Counted from the first letter of the stretch, positions 31,739 to 39,051 are shown. The stretch is DNA of 45,065 nucleotides from Nonomuraea ceibae (GCF_019396325.1 NZ_JAHKRO010000080.1:1-45065), one strand, 5' to 3'. The notes: generated from the letters alone by a model not told the origin. Numbers and translations: made by a program.

Positions 31739-31768
31739 ATGACAAGCCTGTCGCCGTGCGCCTAGGGT
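31739..31768 (+). promoter_or_regulatory. Promoter of the DUF5946 gene, probably leaderless
   Basis: ATGACA (31739-31744), 18 bases and TAGGGT (31763-31768) resemble actinomycete -35 and -10 boxes. The ATG begins only seven bases after the -10 box, so transcription should start at or next to the start codon. Confidence 0.45.
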
Positions 31769-31775
31769 GCCGCGC

Positions 31776-32249
31776 ATGGATCAGTGCGACTGCGGCGCGG
31801 AAGCCGGCCCCCTCGGCCTGTGCGACTACTACTACTACGCGATCCTGGCCGAGGAGCAGGGCGATCCGGAGATGTACCGCTGGCACGCCCCCGTCGTCTG
31901 CGCCTACCTGCTGCAGCACCCCTCCCGGGGGCACGCCAAGTACCTCGACACCCAGTTCCGACTGTTGCAGCTCTGCCTGGACCAGGGGATCGAAGCGCTG
32001 CTGCGGGTGGCGTCCCACCAGGTGGCGCGCAACCGGCACGGGGTCCGGTCGGGATACGACATGGCGCCGCTGGAGCCCTACGCGCCGCTCCCGCAGGAGG
32101 GGCCGCCGGAGCGGTTCCGCACCGGGTTCGCCGCCCTGCCGTGCGACGACGGCAGCTTCGTCGCCCGGGGCCACGAGGACTACGGCCGCCGCATGACGGC
32201 CATCGCCCAGGCCACCGTGGACGCCTGGTTCGGCCGCCCCGCCGGATGA
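31776..32249 (+). CDS. DUF5946 family protein
   Basis: This 157-residue protein begins with a Cys-rich segment (MDQCDCGAEAG...GLCDYYYY) that could bind a metal. A conserved HAPVVCAYLLQHPSRGHAKYLDTQF block follows near residue 40, which I recognise as DUF5946-like. Function is unknown. ATG 31776 is taken as the start because a -10 element lies seven bases upstream and no Shine-Dalgarno is visible, fitting leaderless translation. An in-frame GTG nine bases earlier is less likely because it overlaps the -10 box. It converges with the tRNA cluster. Confidence 0.72.
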   Translation: MDQCDCGAEAGPLGLCDYYYYAILAEEQGDPEMYRWHAPVVCAYLLQHPSRGHAKYLDTQFRLLQLCLDQGIEALLRVASHQVARNRHGVRSGYDMAPLEPYAPLPQEGPPERFRTGFAALPCDDGSFVARGHEDYGRRMTAIAQATVDAWFGRPAG

Positions 32250-32256
32250 CGAAAGA

Positions 32257-32284
32257 GCCCCGGTCCTCCATCGGAGGCCGGGGC
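32257..32284. terminator. Bidirectional terminator between the DUF5946 gene and the tRNA cluster
   Basis: GCCCCGG (32257-32263) and CCTCC (32265-32269) pair with GGAGG (32273-32277) and CCGGGGC (32278-32284), a twelve-pair stem with one bulge and an ATC loop. It ends both the plus-strand gene and the minus-strand tRNA transcript. Confidence 0.8.
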
Positions 32285-32297
32285 GTTTCGCGGTCGG

Positions 32298-32372
32298 TGG
32301 TGGACGATACTGGGATTGAACCAGTGACCTCTTCCGTGTCAGGGAAGCGCTCTCCCGCTGAGCTAATCGTCC
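32298..32372 (-). tRNA. tRNA-Val (GAC)
   Basis: 75 bases. Acceptor GGACGAT pairs with ATCGTCC, D-arm TAGCTCAGCGGGAGAGC is present, and the anticodon loop CTGACAC sits between CTTCC and GGAAG, so the anticodon is GAC. The T-loop contains GGTTCAATCC. CCA is encoded (32298-32300). It is the last tRNA of the cluster. Confidence 0.95.
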
Positions 32373-32390
32373 GGGATTGAGTTGTCTCAG

Positions 32391-32462
32391 AGCGGAAGAC
32401 GGGATTCGAACCCGCGACCCTCACCTTGGCAAGGTGATGCTCTACCACTGAGCCACTTCCGC
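32391..32462 (-). tRNA. tRNA-Gly (GCC), copy 2
   Basis: 72 bases. Acceptor GCGGAAG, D-arm TGGCTCAGTGGTAGAGC, anticodon stem-loop CACCTTGCCAAGGTG (anticodon GCC) and T-loop GGTTCGAATCC. CCA is not encoded. Identical to the copy at 32601-32672. Confidence 0.95.
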
Positions 32463-32514
32463 ATGGCGTTGCACTTACTTTAGCCGATCCTGACGAGTCC
32501 GCCGAACCGCACCG

Positions 32515-32585
32515 AGGTGGAGACGGGATTTGAACCCGTGTAGACGGCTTTGCAGGCCGCTGCCTCGCCTCTCGGCCACTCCACC
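32515..32585 (-). tRNA. tRNA-Cys (GCA)
   Basis: 71 bases. Acceptor GGTGGAG pairs with CTCCACC, the anticodon loop CTGCAAA lies between CGGC and GCCG (anticodon GCA), and the T-loop contains GGTTCAAATCC. CCA is not encoded. Confidence 0.95.
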
Positions 32586-32600
32586 AGGAGTTGAACTCCG

Positions 32601-32672
32601 AGCGGAAGACGGGATTCGAACCCGCGACCCTCACCTTGGCAAGGTGATGCTCTACCACTGAGCCACTTCCGC
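32601..32672 (-). tRNA. tRNA-Gly (GCC), copy 1
   Basis: 72 bases, identical to the copy 210 bases downstream (32391-32462). It is the first tRNA of the minus-strand cluster. A TATGGT element at about 32706-32711 on the minus strand could be its -10 box; no convincing -35 was found. Confidence 0.95.
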
Positions 32673-32758
32673 GTGTTTCCGGCACTGAACCGGCCACGGG
32701 AAAACCATATCGCCTCCTGGGAGTGCCCGTGCGCACTGTGAGGCCCCTGTGGCGAAAA

Positions 32759-34633
32759 TCAGCGGATGACACGGACGTCGTCCGCCCGGACGAACGCCAC
32801 CCGGTGGCCGAGCTGGATCTGGTGGTAGCGCAGCCGTCCCTTGACCGTGACGTGCCGGGCCGGGTCGAACGAGCGGGCCGAGTGATAGCTGCCCGTCAGG
32901 CTCTGGCCGAGCGCGTACGTCTGGCCGGGGGCGAGCGTGTAGGGCAGCGCGGCGTGCTGCTGGACCGGGGCGCGGGTGCCCGCATAGGCCGACCTTTCCG
33001 GGAAGGCGCGGCCGTACACCTTGACGCCCGGGCGGACCGGCGTGACCAGCGGCCCCCGCGCCGCCACGGACGTCGGGCGCGCGGACGGGTCGTGGAACCA
33101 GGCCTTCTGCCCGAGATACCAGATGGCCGTCCAGTCGCCCCGCCGCTCCGCCAGCCCGAACCGCTGCCCCGCCGACGCGCGGGCGCTGTGGTCGTAGACG
33201 CTGTACGTGCTCGGTGCGCCGGGCCGCTTGCCCGCGTCGTCCACCAGCGGGGCGTCCTCGCGCGGCTCGGTGCGCAGCCACACCGCCGACGCGCCGTGCC
33301 GCGGGCACCGCCCGGCCGGCCTGGCCTTCACGCAGCCGGTGAACCTGGGCCGGTGCTCGTCGTACGACGGCAGCACCAGCACCGACCCCGGGCCGCTTTC
33401 GTCGCCCGCGAACCCGCCCGTCAGCTCGTACGCCGGCCCGTCGTGCCCCGGCCGCTCGAACGGCTTGCCGAGCAGGTCGAAGTAGTGCGCCCAGTCCCAG
33501 TACGGGCCCGGGTCGTCGTGCATCTGCGGCAGCGTCTTCGCCGACGTGCCGGGGACGTTGTCGTGGCCCAGGACGTGTTGGCGGTCCAGCGGGATGCCGT
33601 GCCGGTCCGCCAGGTAGCGCACCAGCTTGGCCGACGCCCGGTACATCGCCTCGGTGTACCAGGTGCCGCCCTGCGCCAGGTACCCCTCGTGCTCGATGCC
33701 GATCGAACGGGTGTTGACGTCCCAGTTACCGGCATGCCAGGCGATGTCCTTGTTCCGCACGTGCTGGGCGACATGCCCGTCGCGGGAGCGGATCGTGTAG
33801 TGCCAGCTCACGTACTTCGGGTTGCGCACCAGCGAGGGGATCCCGGCGTAGGTGCCCTCGGTGTCGTGGATGACCACGTAGTCGATGCGGCGGGCGCGGT
33901 CCAGGCGGTCGTGGTTGCCGTGGTCGCCCTTGCCGGTGCGCGCGTACGCGGCGGGCATCCACTCGCAGGCCAGCGTGTGCGGGCACTCGGCGTGCCCCTT
34001 CGCCCGGCGCAGCGGCGCGGGGCCGGGCAGGCGCGGGTTCGCGGGCAGCCGCACCACCGACCCGTCGTCGGTCCTGCGCTCCACCCCCGAGCGCATCACC
34101 GACACCACCTCGTCGGCGAAGGCCCGCGACCCGGCGTACCGGGCGATGGCCTCGTACCAGGCGGCCGGATCGGCGCCGGGCCGCTGCTGGTAGGAGGCCA
34201 GCAGCGCGGCGCCGCCCCGGATGTTCGCCGCCGGATCGCTGCGCAGCCGCTCCGCGCTCACCCCGGTGAGCCGTCCCGCCTCGGCCAGCGTCGCCCCCGC
34301 GGCCGAGGCGCCTGCTTCACCGGCGTCCTCGTGGTGAACAGGCGCCTGCGCCAGCGGGCGGGCCGGGTCGCCGCGGCGGTCGGCGTGGGTGTGGCCGGGG
34401 CCGGGCCGGGCGGCGGCGGGGTCGAGGAGGTGCATGGGGCCGTAGCCGCCGGCGGTGCTGGGCGCGCCGCCGTGGGCGTCCCAGCGCGACTGCAGGTACG
34501 ACACGCCGAGCAGGACGCTCTCCGGCACCCCGTACGCGCGGGCGGCGGCGGCGAAGTCCGCCTGGCGGCCGTCCGGGTGGCCGGGCGCGACCAGGACGGT
34601 GGCGGCGGCGACGACGGCGGCCCACAACAGCAT
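32759..34633 (-). CDS. Secreted N-acetylmuramoyl-L-alanine amidase with N-terminal lysozyme-like domain
   Basis: This 624-residue protein has a signal peptide (about residues 1-18). A transglycosylase/lysozyme-like region (about 25-170, AARAYGVPESVLLGVSYLQSRWDAH...GYGPMHLL) is followed by an amidase_2/PGRP domain (about 230-380: YVVIHDTEG, HYTIRSRDG, NTRSIGIEHEGYL, HVLGHDNVPG, HDDPGP; the His residues and Asp suit zinc binding). C-terminal SH3-like modules start near 430. In active lytic transglycosylases the YxESRW Glu is catalytic; here it is Gln48, so that domain may only bind. It cleaves the bond between MurNAc and L-Ala in peptidoglycan outside the cell. ATG 34633 is chosen for the signal peptide and GGGGG upstream; GTG 34645 or 34657 are alternatives. 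Confidence 0.85.
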   Translation of the reverse strand: MLLWAAVVAAATVLVAPGHPDGRQADFAAAARAYGVPESVLLGVSYLQSRWDAHGGAPSTAGGYGPMHLLDPAAARPGPGHTHADRRGDPARPLAQAPVHHEDAGEAGASAAGATLAEAGRLTGVSAERLRSDPAANIRGGAALLASYQQRPGADPAAWYEAIARYAGSRAFADEVVSVMRSGVERRTDDGSVVRLPANPRLPGPAPLRRAKGHAECPHTLACEWMPAAYARTGKGDHGNHDRLDRARRIDYVVIHDTEGTYAGIPSLVRNPKYVSWHYTIRSRDGHVAQHVRNKDIAWHAGNWDVNTRSIGIEHEGYLAQGGTWYTEAMYRASAKLVRYLADRHGIPLDRQHVLGHDNVPGTSAKTLPQMHDDPGPYWDWAHYFDLLGKPFERPGHDGPAYELTGGFAGDESGPGSVLVLPSYDEHRPRFTGCVKARPAGRCPRHGASAVWLRTEPREDAPLVDDAGKRPGAPSTYSVYDHSARASAGQRFGLAERRGDWTAIWYLGQKAWFHDPSARPTSVAARGPLVTPVRPGVKVYGRAFPERSAYAGTRAPVQQHAALPYTLAPGQTYALGQSLTGSYHSARSFDPARHVTVKGRLRYHQIQLGHRVAFVRADDVRVIR

Positions 34634-34696
34634 GACAACCCCCACGGAATGGCACACAATGAATACTCACCGTAACCATTCCCAGATGGGGATGTG

Positions 34697-34729
34697 TCAG
34701 ACGGGACAGTTGAGGCAGATGTGACTCAT
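34697..34729 (-). CDS. Possible 10-residue Cys-containing leader peptide
   Basis: On the minus strand GGGAGGAGATCACC precedes ATG (34729), one of the best Shine-Dalgarno signals in the window. Yet only ten codons follow before TGA: MSHICLNCPV. The two Cys codons are spaced CxxC. It lies 63 bases upstream of the amidase start on the same strand. Such a short ORF with a strong site suggests a regulatory leader peptide or a degraded start. The peptide itself is unlike any I know, and expression is unproven. Confidence 0.4.
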   Translation of the reverse strand: MSHICLNCPV

Positions 34730-34765
34730 GGTGATCTCCTCCCTCATGACAGAAGATGGAGGTAA

Positions 34766-35104
34766 ATGCTGCCCGATATCGGGCAGGAAGTTGAAGTGTC
34801 TCGTTCCAGCTGCGTAATGTCCTCGACTGTGTCCACGGCACGGCATCCCTACGAGGACCTCATCGCCCACCTCACCAGGAGCACCCCGCTGGGGCCCGGT
34901 GAGGCGGCGCGCGTGGTGGCCGACGTCCTGGCGTACTTCTCCGAGCCGGTGGAGGAGTTCGTGCGGCGGCGTCACGGCGAGCTCAAGGCTCGCGGCCTGA
35001 CCAATGACGAGATCTTTCCCAGGATCGCCGCGGAGCTGCGCGGCCGCCGGGTGGCGGCCCCCGAGCTGTCGCTGCGTCAGCTGCGCCGGATCGTTTACGG
35101 ATAG
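34766..35104 (+). CDS. Small hypothetical protein upstream of glmS
   Basis: This is a 112-residue basic, mostly helical protein (HPYEDLIAHLTRSTPLGPGEAARVVADVLAYFSEPVEEFVRRRH... then LSLRQLRRIVYG). The ATG at 34766 has GGAGG three bases upstream; ATG 34817 (MSSTVSTARHPYEDL) is an alternative if the palindrome at 34769 is an operator. Its stop is ten bases before the glmS ATG and overlaps that gene's Shine-Dalgarno (TAGGAGA), so the two are probably co-transcribed and coupled. Function unknown; the Arg-rich C-terminus could bind nucleic acid. Confidence 0.7.
   Translation: MLPDIGQEVEVSRSSCVMSSTVSTARHPYEDLIAHLTRSTPLGPGEAARVVADVLAYFSEPVEEFVRRRHGELKARGLTNDEIFPRIAAELRGRRVAAPELSLRQLRRIVYG
34769..34786. 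promoter_or_regulatory. 18-base perfect palindrome before the glmS operon
   Basis: CTGCCCGAT (34769-34777) is followed directly by its reverse complement ATCGGGCAG (34778-34786). It has dyad symmetry with no spacer, as expected for a dimeric repressor site, and lies at or just after the first ATG of the small gene. Confidence 0.45.
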
Positions 35105-35114
35105 GAGACCTCGC

Positions 35115-36935
35115 ATGTGCGGAATCGTCGCGTACGTGGGGCCGCAGGACGCGGCGCCCATCCTGCTCGAAGGGCTGCAGCGGCTGGAGTACCGCGGCTA
35201 CGACTCGGCCGGGGTCGTGGTCTCCAACAAGGGCCTCAAGCTGCGCAAGGTCAAGGGCCGGGTGGCCGATCTGGCCAAGGTGGTGCCCGCGAGGTTCAAG
35301 GGGACGCTCGGCATCGGCCACACCCGGTGGGCCACGCACGGCGTGCCGAGCGACGTGAACGCGCATCCGCACCTGTCGTCCGACGAGCGCGTCGCGGTCG
35401 TGCACAACGGCATCATCGAGAACGCCGACGAGCTGCGCGCCAAGCTGATCGCCGACGGCGTGGGCTTCCGGTCGGAGACCGACACCGAGGTGCTGGCCCA
35501 CCTGATCGCTCGCGCGGTGGACGAGAACGACACGCTGGAGGAGGCCGTGCGCAAGTCGCTCAAGAGCGTCGTGGGCACGTACGGCATCGCGGTGATCGAC
35601 GCCGAGCGGCCGGGCGAGGTGGTCGTGGCCCGCAACGGCAGCCCGATCGTGCTCGGCATCGGCGAGAAGGAGATGTTCGCCGCCTCCGACGTGGCCGCCC
35701 TGGTGCGCTACACCCGGCAGGTCGTCCACCTGGAGGACGGCGAGCTGGCGGTGCTGCGCGCCGACGGCTTCCACACCTTCGCCAGCGACGCCCGAGAGAC
35801 GGCCAAGGAGCCGCTGACCGTCGACTGGGACGCCGGACACTACGACACCGGCGGCTACGAGCACTACCTGCTCAAGGAGATCTCCGAGCAGCCGGAGACC
35901 GCGGCCCGCACGATGAGCGGCAGGCTCGACGAGCGCTTCCACGTCGCGCACCTGGGCGGGCTGAACATGGACGCCCGCGAGACCCGCTCGTTCCGCCGGG
36001 TGAAGATCATCGGCTGCGGGTCGGCCTACTACTCGGGCCAGATCGGCGCCCAGCTCATCGAGGAGCTGGCGCGCATCCCGGCCGACGCCGAGCCGGCCAG
36101 CGAGTTCCGCTACCGCAACCCGGTCGTCGACCAGGACACCCTCTACGTGGCGATCAGCCAGTCCGGCGAGACGTACGACACGCTGGCCGCCGTGCAGGAG
36201 CTCAAGCGCAAGGGCGGCCGGGTGATCGGCATCGTCAACGCGGTCGGCAGCGCCATCGCCCGCGAGGTCGACGGCGGCGTCTACCTGCACGCGGGGCCGG
36301 AGGTGTCGGTCGCCTCGACCAAGGCGTTCACCTCGACGGCGGTGGCCTTCGCGCTGCTCGCGCTGCATCTGGGCCGGGTGCGCGACCTGTCGCCCGCCGA
36401 CGGCAGGCGCATCTGCGAGGGCCTGCGCCGGCTGCCCGACCAGATCGAGGAGATCGTCGCGCAGAGCGACAAGATCGCCGAGCTGGCCGGCAAGTACGCC
36501 AAGCACGCGAGCATGATGTTCGTCGGCCGGGTGCGCGGCTACCCGGTGGCCCGCGAGGGCGCCCAGAAGCTCAAGGAGATCTCGTACGTGCACGCCGAGG
36601 CCTATCCGGCGAGCGAGCTCAAGCACGGCCCGCTCGCGCTGATCGGCCCGGAGATGCCGACGGTGGCGATCGTGCCCGACGACGAACTGCTGGACAAGAA
36701 CCTCACCACGCTCGGCGAGATCCGCGCCCGCGGCGGCCAGGTGCTCATGGTCGGCCACCGCGAGCCCGACGCCAAGCTGGCCGACGACGCGATCGTGGTG
36801 CCGAAGAACGAGATCGAGCTCGACCCGATCCTGCTGACGATCCCGCTGCAGCTCCTGGCCTACCACGCCGCGGTCGCGCTGGGCCGTGACGTGGACAAGC
36901 CGCGCAACCTCGCCAAGAGCGTCACAGTGGAGTGA
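35115..36935 (+). CDS. glmS: Glutamine--fructose-6-phosphate aminotransferase (isomerizing)
   Basis: This is a 606-residue GlmS, full length. The N-terminal glutaminase domain starts with the processed nucleophile Cys2 (MCGIVAYVG) and has LEYRGYDSAG, GHTRWATHG and HNGIIEN. Two SIS sugar-phosphate domains follow (IIGCGSAYYSG and ISQSGETYDT near 300-350; VGRVRGYPVAREGAQKLKEISYVHAEAY near 470-500). It ends in the conserved LAKSVTVE. It makes glucosamine-6-phosphate for peptidoglycan. ATG 35115 is fixed by the need for Cys2. It follows the small gene closely and ends in a terminator hairpin. Neighbouring cell-wall amidase is on the other strand. Confidence 0.97.
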   Translation: MCGIVAYVGPQDAAPILLEGLQRLEYRGYDSAGVVVSNKGLKLRKVKGRVADLAKVVPARFKGTLGIGHTRWATHGVPSDVNAHPHLSSDERVAVVHNGIIENADELRAKLIADGVGFRSETDTEVLAHLIARAVDENDTLEEAVRKSLKSVVGTYGIAVIDAERPGEVVVARNGSPIVLGIGEKEMFAASDVAALVRYTRQVVHLEDGELAVLRADGFHTFASDARETAKEPLTVDWDAGHYDTGGYEHYLLKEISEQPETAARTMSGRLDERFHVAHLGGLNMDARETRSFRRVKIIGCGSAYYSGQIGAQLIEELARIPADAEPASEFRYRNPVVDQDTLYVAISQSGETYDTLAAVQELKRKGGRVIGIVNAVGSAIAREVDGGVYLHAGPEVSVASTKAFTSTAVAFALLALHLGRVRDLSPADGRRICEGLRRLPDQIEEIVAQSDKIAELAGKYAKHASMMFVGRVRGYPVAREGAQKLKEISYVHAEAYPASELKHGPLALIGPEMPTVAIVPDDELLDKNLTTLGEIRARGGQVLMVGHREPDAKLADDAIVVPKNEIELDPILLTIPLQLLAYHAAVALGRDVDKPRNLAKSVTVE

Positions 36936-36964
36936 CCCGAGGGCAGGAAATGCTTACCGTCGGA

Positions 36965-36997
36965 GGGGTCACAGTGGGAATCGGCCCCCTGTGGCCC
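36965..36997 (+). terminator. Terminator hairpin after glmS
   Basis: GGGTCACAGTGGG (36966-36978) pairs with CCCCCTGTGGCCC (36985-36997) with one mismatch and one wobble around a six-base loop, about 30 bases after the glmS stop. Confidence 0.6.
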
Positions 36998-37012
36998 TTG
37001 ACAGTGAGCGCC

Positions 37013-37018
37013 TAGGGT
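37013..37018 (+). promoter_or_regulatory. -10 element of the DUF574 methyltransferase gene (leaderless)
   Basis: TAGGGT ends six bases before the GTG start at 37025, in the same GCGCCTAGGGT context as the promoter at 31763. No Shine-Dalgarno is present, so a leaderless transcript is likely. A TTGACA at 36998 is too near to serve as its -35 box. Confidence 0.4.
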
Positions 37019-37024
37019 CGAACT

Positions 37025-37735
37025 GTGTCCCAGTTCGACCCACGCACTCCCAATCTTGCCCGGATGTACGACTACCTGCTCGGCGGCACGGACAACTACG
37101 CGGTCGACCGCGAGGCCATCGACAGGCTGTCGGACCTGATCCCGGAGGCCGTGCCGCTGGCCAGGGCCAACCGCGGCTTCCTCCAGCGCGCCGCCCGCTA
37201 CGTCGCCGCCGAGGGCGTCGGCCAGTTCGTCGGCCTGGGCAGCGGCCTGCCGACCCGGGGCAACGTGCACGAGGTCGTGCCCGGCGCGAAGGTGCTCTAC
37301 GTCGACCACGACCCGGTCGTCGCCGAGCACGCCCGCGAGCTGCTGGCCGACGAGCCCCGCGCGGTGTTCGCCGAGGCCGATCCGCTCGACGCCGGCGAGG
37401 TGCTGGCCAGGGCAGAGGGCTTCCTGGACCTGTCGCGGCCGGTCGCCGTGTTCCTGGTGTCGATGCCGCACGGCGGCCGCGACCCGGGGCCGGCGCTGTC
37501 CCGGCTGCGGGAGGCGGTGGCGCCCGGCAGCTATGTGGCGCTCACCCACGCCGCCTCCGGCGACCGCCGGGACGGCACCCGCAGCCCGGCGGAGATCCGC
37601 GCGTTCTTCGGCGACTTCGCGCTGGTCCCGCCGGGTCTGGTGCAGGCGGCCGAGTGGCGCCCGGACCGGCCGAGGCTGGTCGGCGGCACGCCGCTGCCGT
37701 CGTACCTGCTGGCGGGGCTCGCGATGAAGAAGTAG
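37025..37735 (+). CDS. SAM-dependent methyltransferase (DUF574 type)
   Basis: This 236-residue protein has the family's opening (FDPRTPNLARMYDYLLGGTDNYAVDREA), then ANRGFLQRAARYVA, the SAM-binding FVGLGSGLPTRGNVHEV near 69-85, and VLYVDHDPVV near 91. Relatives are usually nearer 265 residues; this one lacks some of the usual C-terminal loop. The family is very common in actinomycetes in many copies, with unknown substrates. The GTG start sits just after a -10 element, suggesting leaderless translation. Confidence 0.88.
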   Translation: MSQFDPRTPNLARMYDYLLGGTDNYAVDREAIDRLSDLIPEAVPLARANRGFLQRAARYVAAEGVGQFVGLGSGLPTRGNVHEVVPGAKVLYVDHDPVVAEHARELLADEPRAVFAEADPLDAGEVLARAEGFLDLSRPVAVFLVSMPHGGRDPGPALSRLREAVAPGSYVALTHAASGDRRDGTRSPAEIRAFFGDFALVPPGLVQAAEWRPDRPRLVGGTPLPSYLLAGLAMKK

Positions 37736-37804
37736 CAGCAAATCGGATTAACTATGCGTGATGCGTCAATAACCTGAGGTAACTGCGCTCGGGGGAGGCG
37801 GGTC

Positions 37805-38752
37805 ATGCGGCGGAGACGCTTTCTCGCGGCGGGCCTCGGAATGGCCGCCGCCGTGGCCGGCTGCGGCACCGAGCGCTTCCCGGCGGGCGCCGGGGACGCA
37901 CGCGGCGCGTACGAGATCGTCGCGGGCGGCGAGCGGTGGGAACGCGTGACCCGCGCGTTCGCCGGCGCGGCGGGCGAGGCCGGGTTCGCCGGGCGGGGGC
38001 CCGTGCGGATCACCGTCACCGGGCTGCCCGCGCTCGCCGCCGCCGAGCTGAACCACGGCGAGTCGCTGATGGACACCGCGACGCCGCTGGCCAGGCTGGC
38101 CGGCGAGGTCGTGGTCGTGGTGGTGCCCGCCACGTCCCGCTTCCGCAGCTTCGACGAGTTCGGCGCCCACCTGCTGGCCAGGCCGGGGGAGACGCCGCTG
38201 GCCGGCGGCCCCCAGGGCGAGCCCGACCACCTGCTGTTCGGGCTGATCGCCAAGGGGCTGGGCGCCGACACCCGCCAGGTCGACTACACCGGCTACCGGA
38301 GCAGCGCCGAGGCGGCCACCGCGCTGCGGGCCGGCCGGGCCGCGGCCGCCGCCGGCGCGCTCGCCGACTGGCGCGGCCCCATCCGTCGCGGCGCCGTACG
38401 GGTGCTGGCCGTCTCGTGCGCCAGGCGCTTCCCCGGCGTGGACGCGCCCAGCCTGCTGGAGAGCGGCATCCGCGTCGACTTCGCCAACTGGTGCGCCGCC
38501 GTCGGCCCCGGCGCCATGCCGGAGGACAGGCGCGCCTCGGCGGTGCGGATGTGCGAGGAGGTGACCGGATCGCCGTCCTGGCAGCGCGCCTGCGAGGCGG
38601 GCGGCTGGGTGCGCATCCCGCTGGCCGGCGACGACTTCCGCGCCTGGCTCGACTCCGAGGTGCGCAGGACCAAGGCCGTGCTCCGCGATCTCGGCCTCGT
38701 CGAGACCAGCGGCGGCACAACATGCTGGGGTAGTTGCGGAAACGGCCACTAG
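37805..38752 (+). CDS. Tat-type lipoprotein, TctC/Bug-family solute-binding protein
   Basis: This 315-residue protein has a twin-arginine-like start (MRRRRFLAAG) and lipobox VAGC with Cys20, so it is an exported, lipid-anchored binding protein. The mature part resembles TctC/Bug receptors: PARLAGEVVVVVVPATSRFRSFDEF-like segments near 95-118, and the VDYTGYRSSAEAATALRAGRAAAAAGALADW block, the usual TctC ligand-site helix. These normally serve tripartite tricarboxylate transporters, but no TctA or TctB gene is nearby. It ends 12 bases before the riboswitch, and its last residues (TTCWGSCGNGH) run close to it. ATG 37805 follows GGGGGAGG. Confidence 0.75.
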   Translation: MRRRRFLAAGLGMAAAVAGCGTERFPAGAGDARGAYEIVAGGERWERVTRAFAGAAGEAGFAGRGPVRITVTGLPALAAAELNHGESLMDTATPLARLAGEVVVVVVPATSRFRSFDEFGAHLLARPGETPLAGGPQGEPDHLLFGLIAKGLGADTRQVDYTGYRSSAEAATALRAGRAAAAAGALADWRGPIRRGAVRVLAVSCARRFPGVDAPSLLESGIRVDFANWCAAVGPGAMPEDRRASAVRMCEEVTGSPSWQRACEAGGWVRIPLAGDDFRAWLDSEVRRTKAVLRDLGLVETSGGTTCWGSCGNGH

Positions 38753-38763
38753 ATGTAGGATCC

Positions 38764-38940
38764 TGGTCGTCGCTGGTTCGCCCCTTGGGGCGGAGTGAAA
38801 GGGAACCCGGTGCGAATCCGGGGCTGCCCCGCAGCGGTGAGCGGGAACGACCGCCGTCACACGCACTGGAGAGATCCGGGAAGCGACGGCCAGTAGGAGT
38901 GCGCGTTGCGCCCGCGAGCCCGAAGACCTGCCAGCGGTTG
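38764..38940 (+). ncRNA. Cobalamin (B12) riboswitch
   Basis: Hallmarks appear in order: a helix start GCTGGTT...GGGGCGGAG, AAAGGGAACCCGGTGCGAATCCGGGGCTGCCCCGC (the conserved core, 38798-38834), the AGTAGGAGT segment, and the B12 box GCCCGAAGACCTGCC at 38918-38934. It lies 112-290 bases upstream of the nrdA start. In Streptomyces the same arrangement turns off class I nrdAB when B12 is present, since the B12-dependent class II enzyme then suffices. That regulation is known for the family and inferred here. Confidence 0.93.
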
Positions 38941-39005
38941 TCTTGTCCAGGGCCTCGAGGGAGGGCCCGGGGGCGTCGCGCGGCCGGGGATCGAGGCGAG
39001 CCGCC

Positions 39006-39051
39006 GTGCTCTCGCGTGCCCTCACGGGGGAAGCTCGCGAGGAGAGAGCAC
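39006..39051 (+). promoter_or_regulatory. RBS-sequestering hairpin of the B12 riboswitch expression platform
   Basis: GTGCTCTC (39006-39013) pairs perfectly with GAGAGCAC (39044-39051), which contains most of the nrdA Shine-Dalgarno (GGAGAG at 39041-39046) and ends at the GTG start. An overlapping CTCGCG (39011-39016)/CGCGAG (39036-39041) extends the pairing. This suggests translational rather than transcriptional control. Confidence 0.65.

Noticed and set aside
32298..32672. tRNA cluster as an integration site for a mobile element
   Set aside because: No integrase, no direct repeat of a tRNA 3' end other than the full second tRNA-Gly, and flanking genes look chromosomal.
36998..37003. TTGACA as the -35 box of the DUF574 methyltransferase promoter
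   Set aside because: Only nine bases separate it from the TAGGGT -10 box; a normal spacer is about 17.
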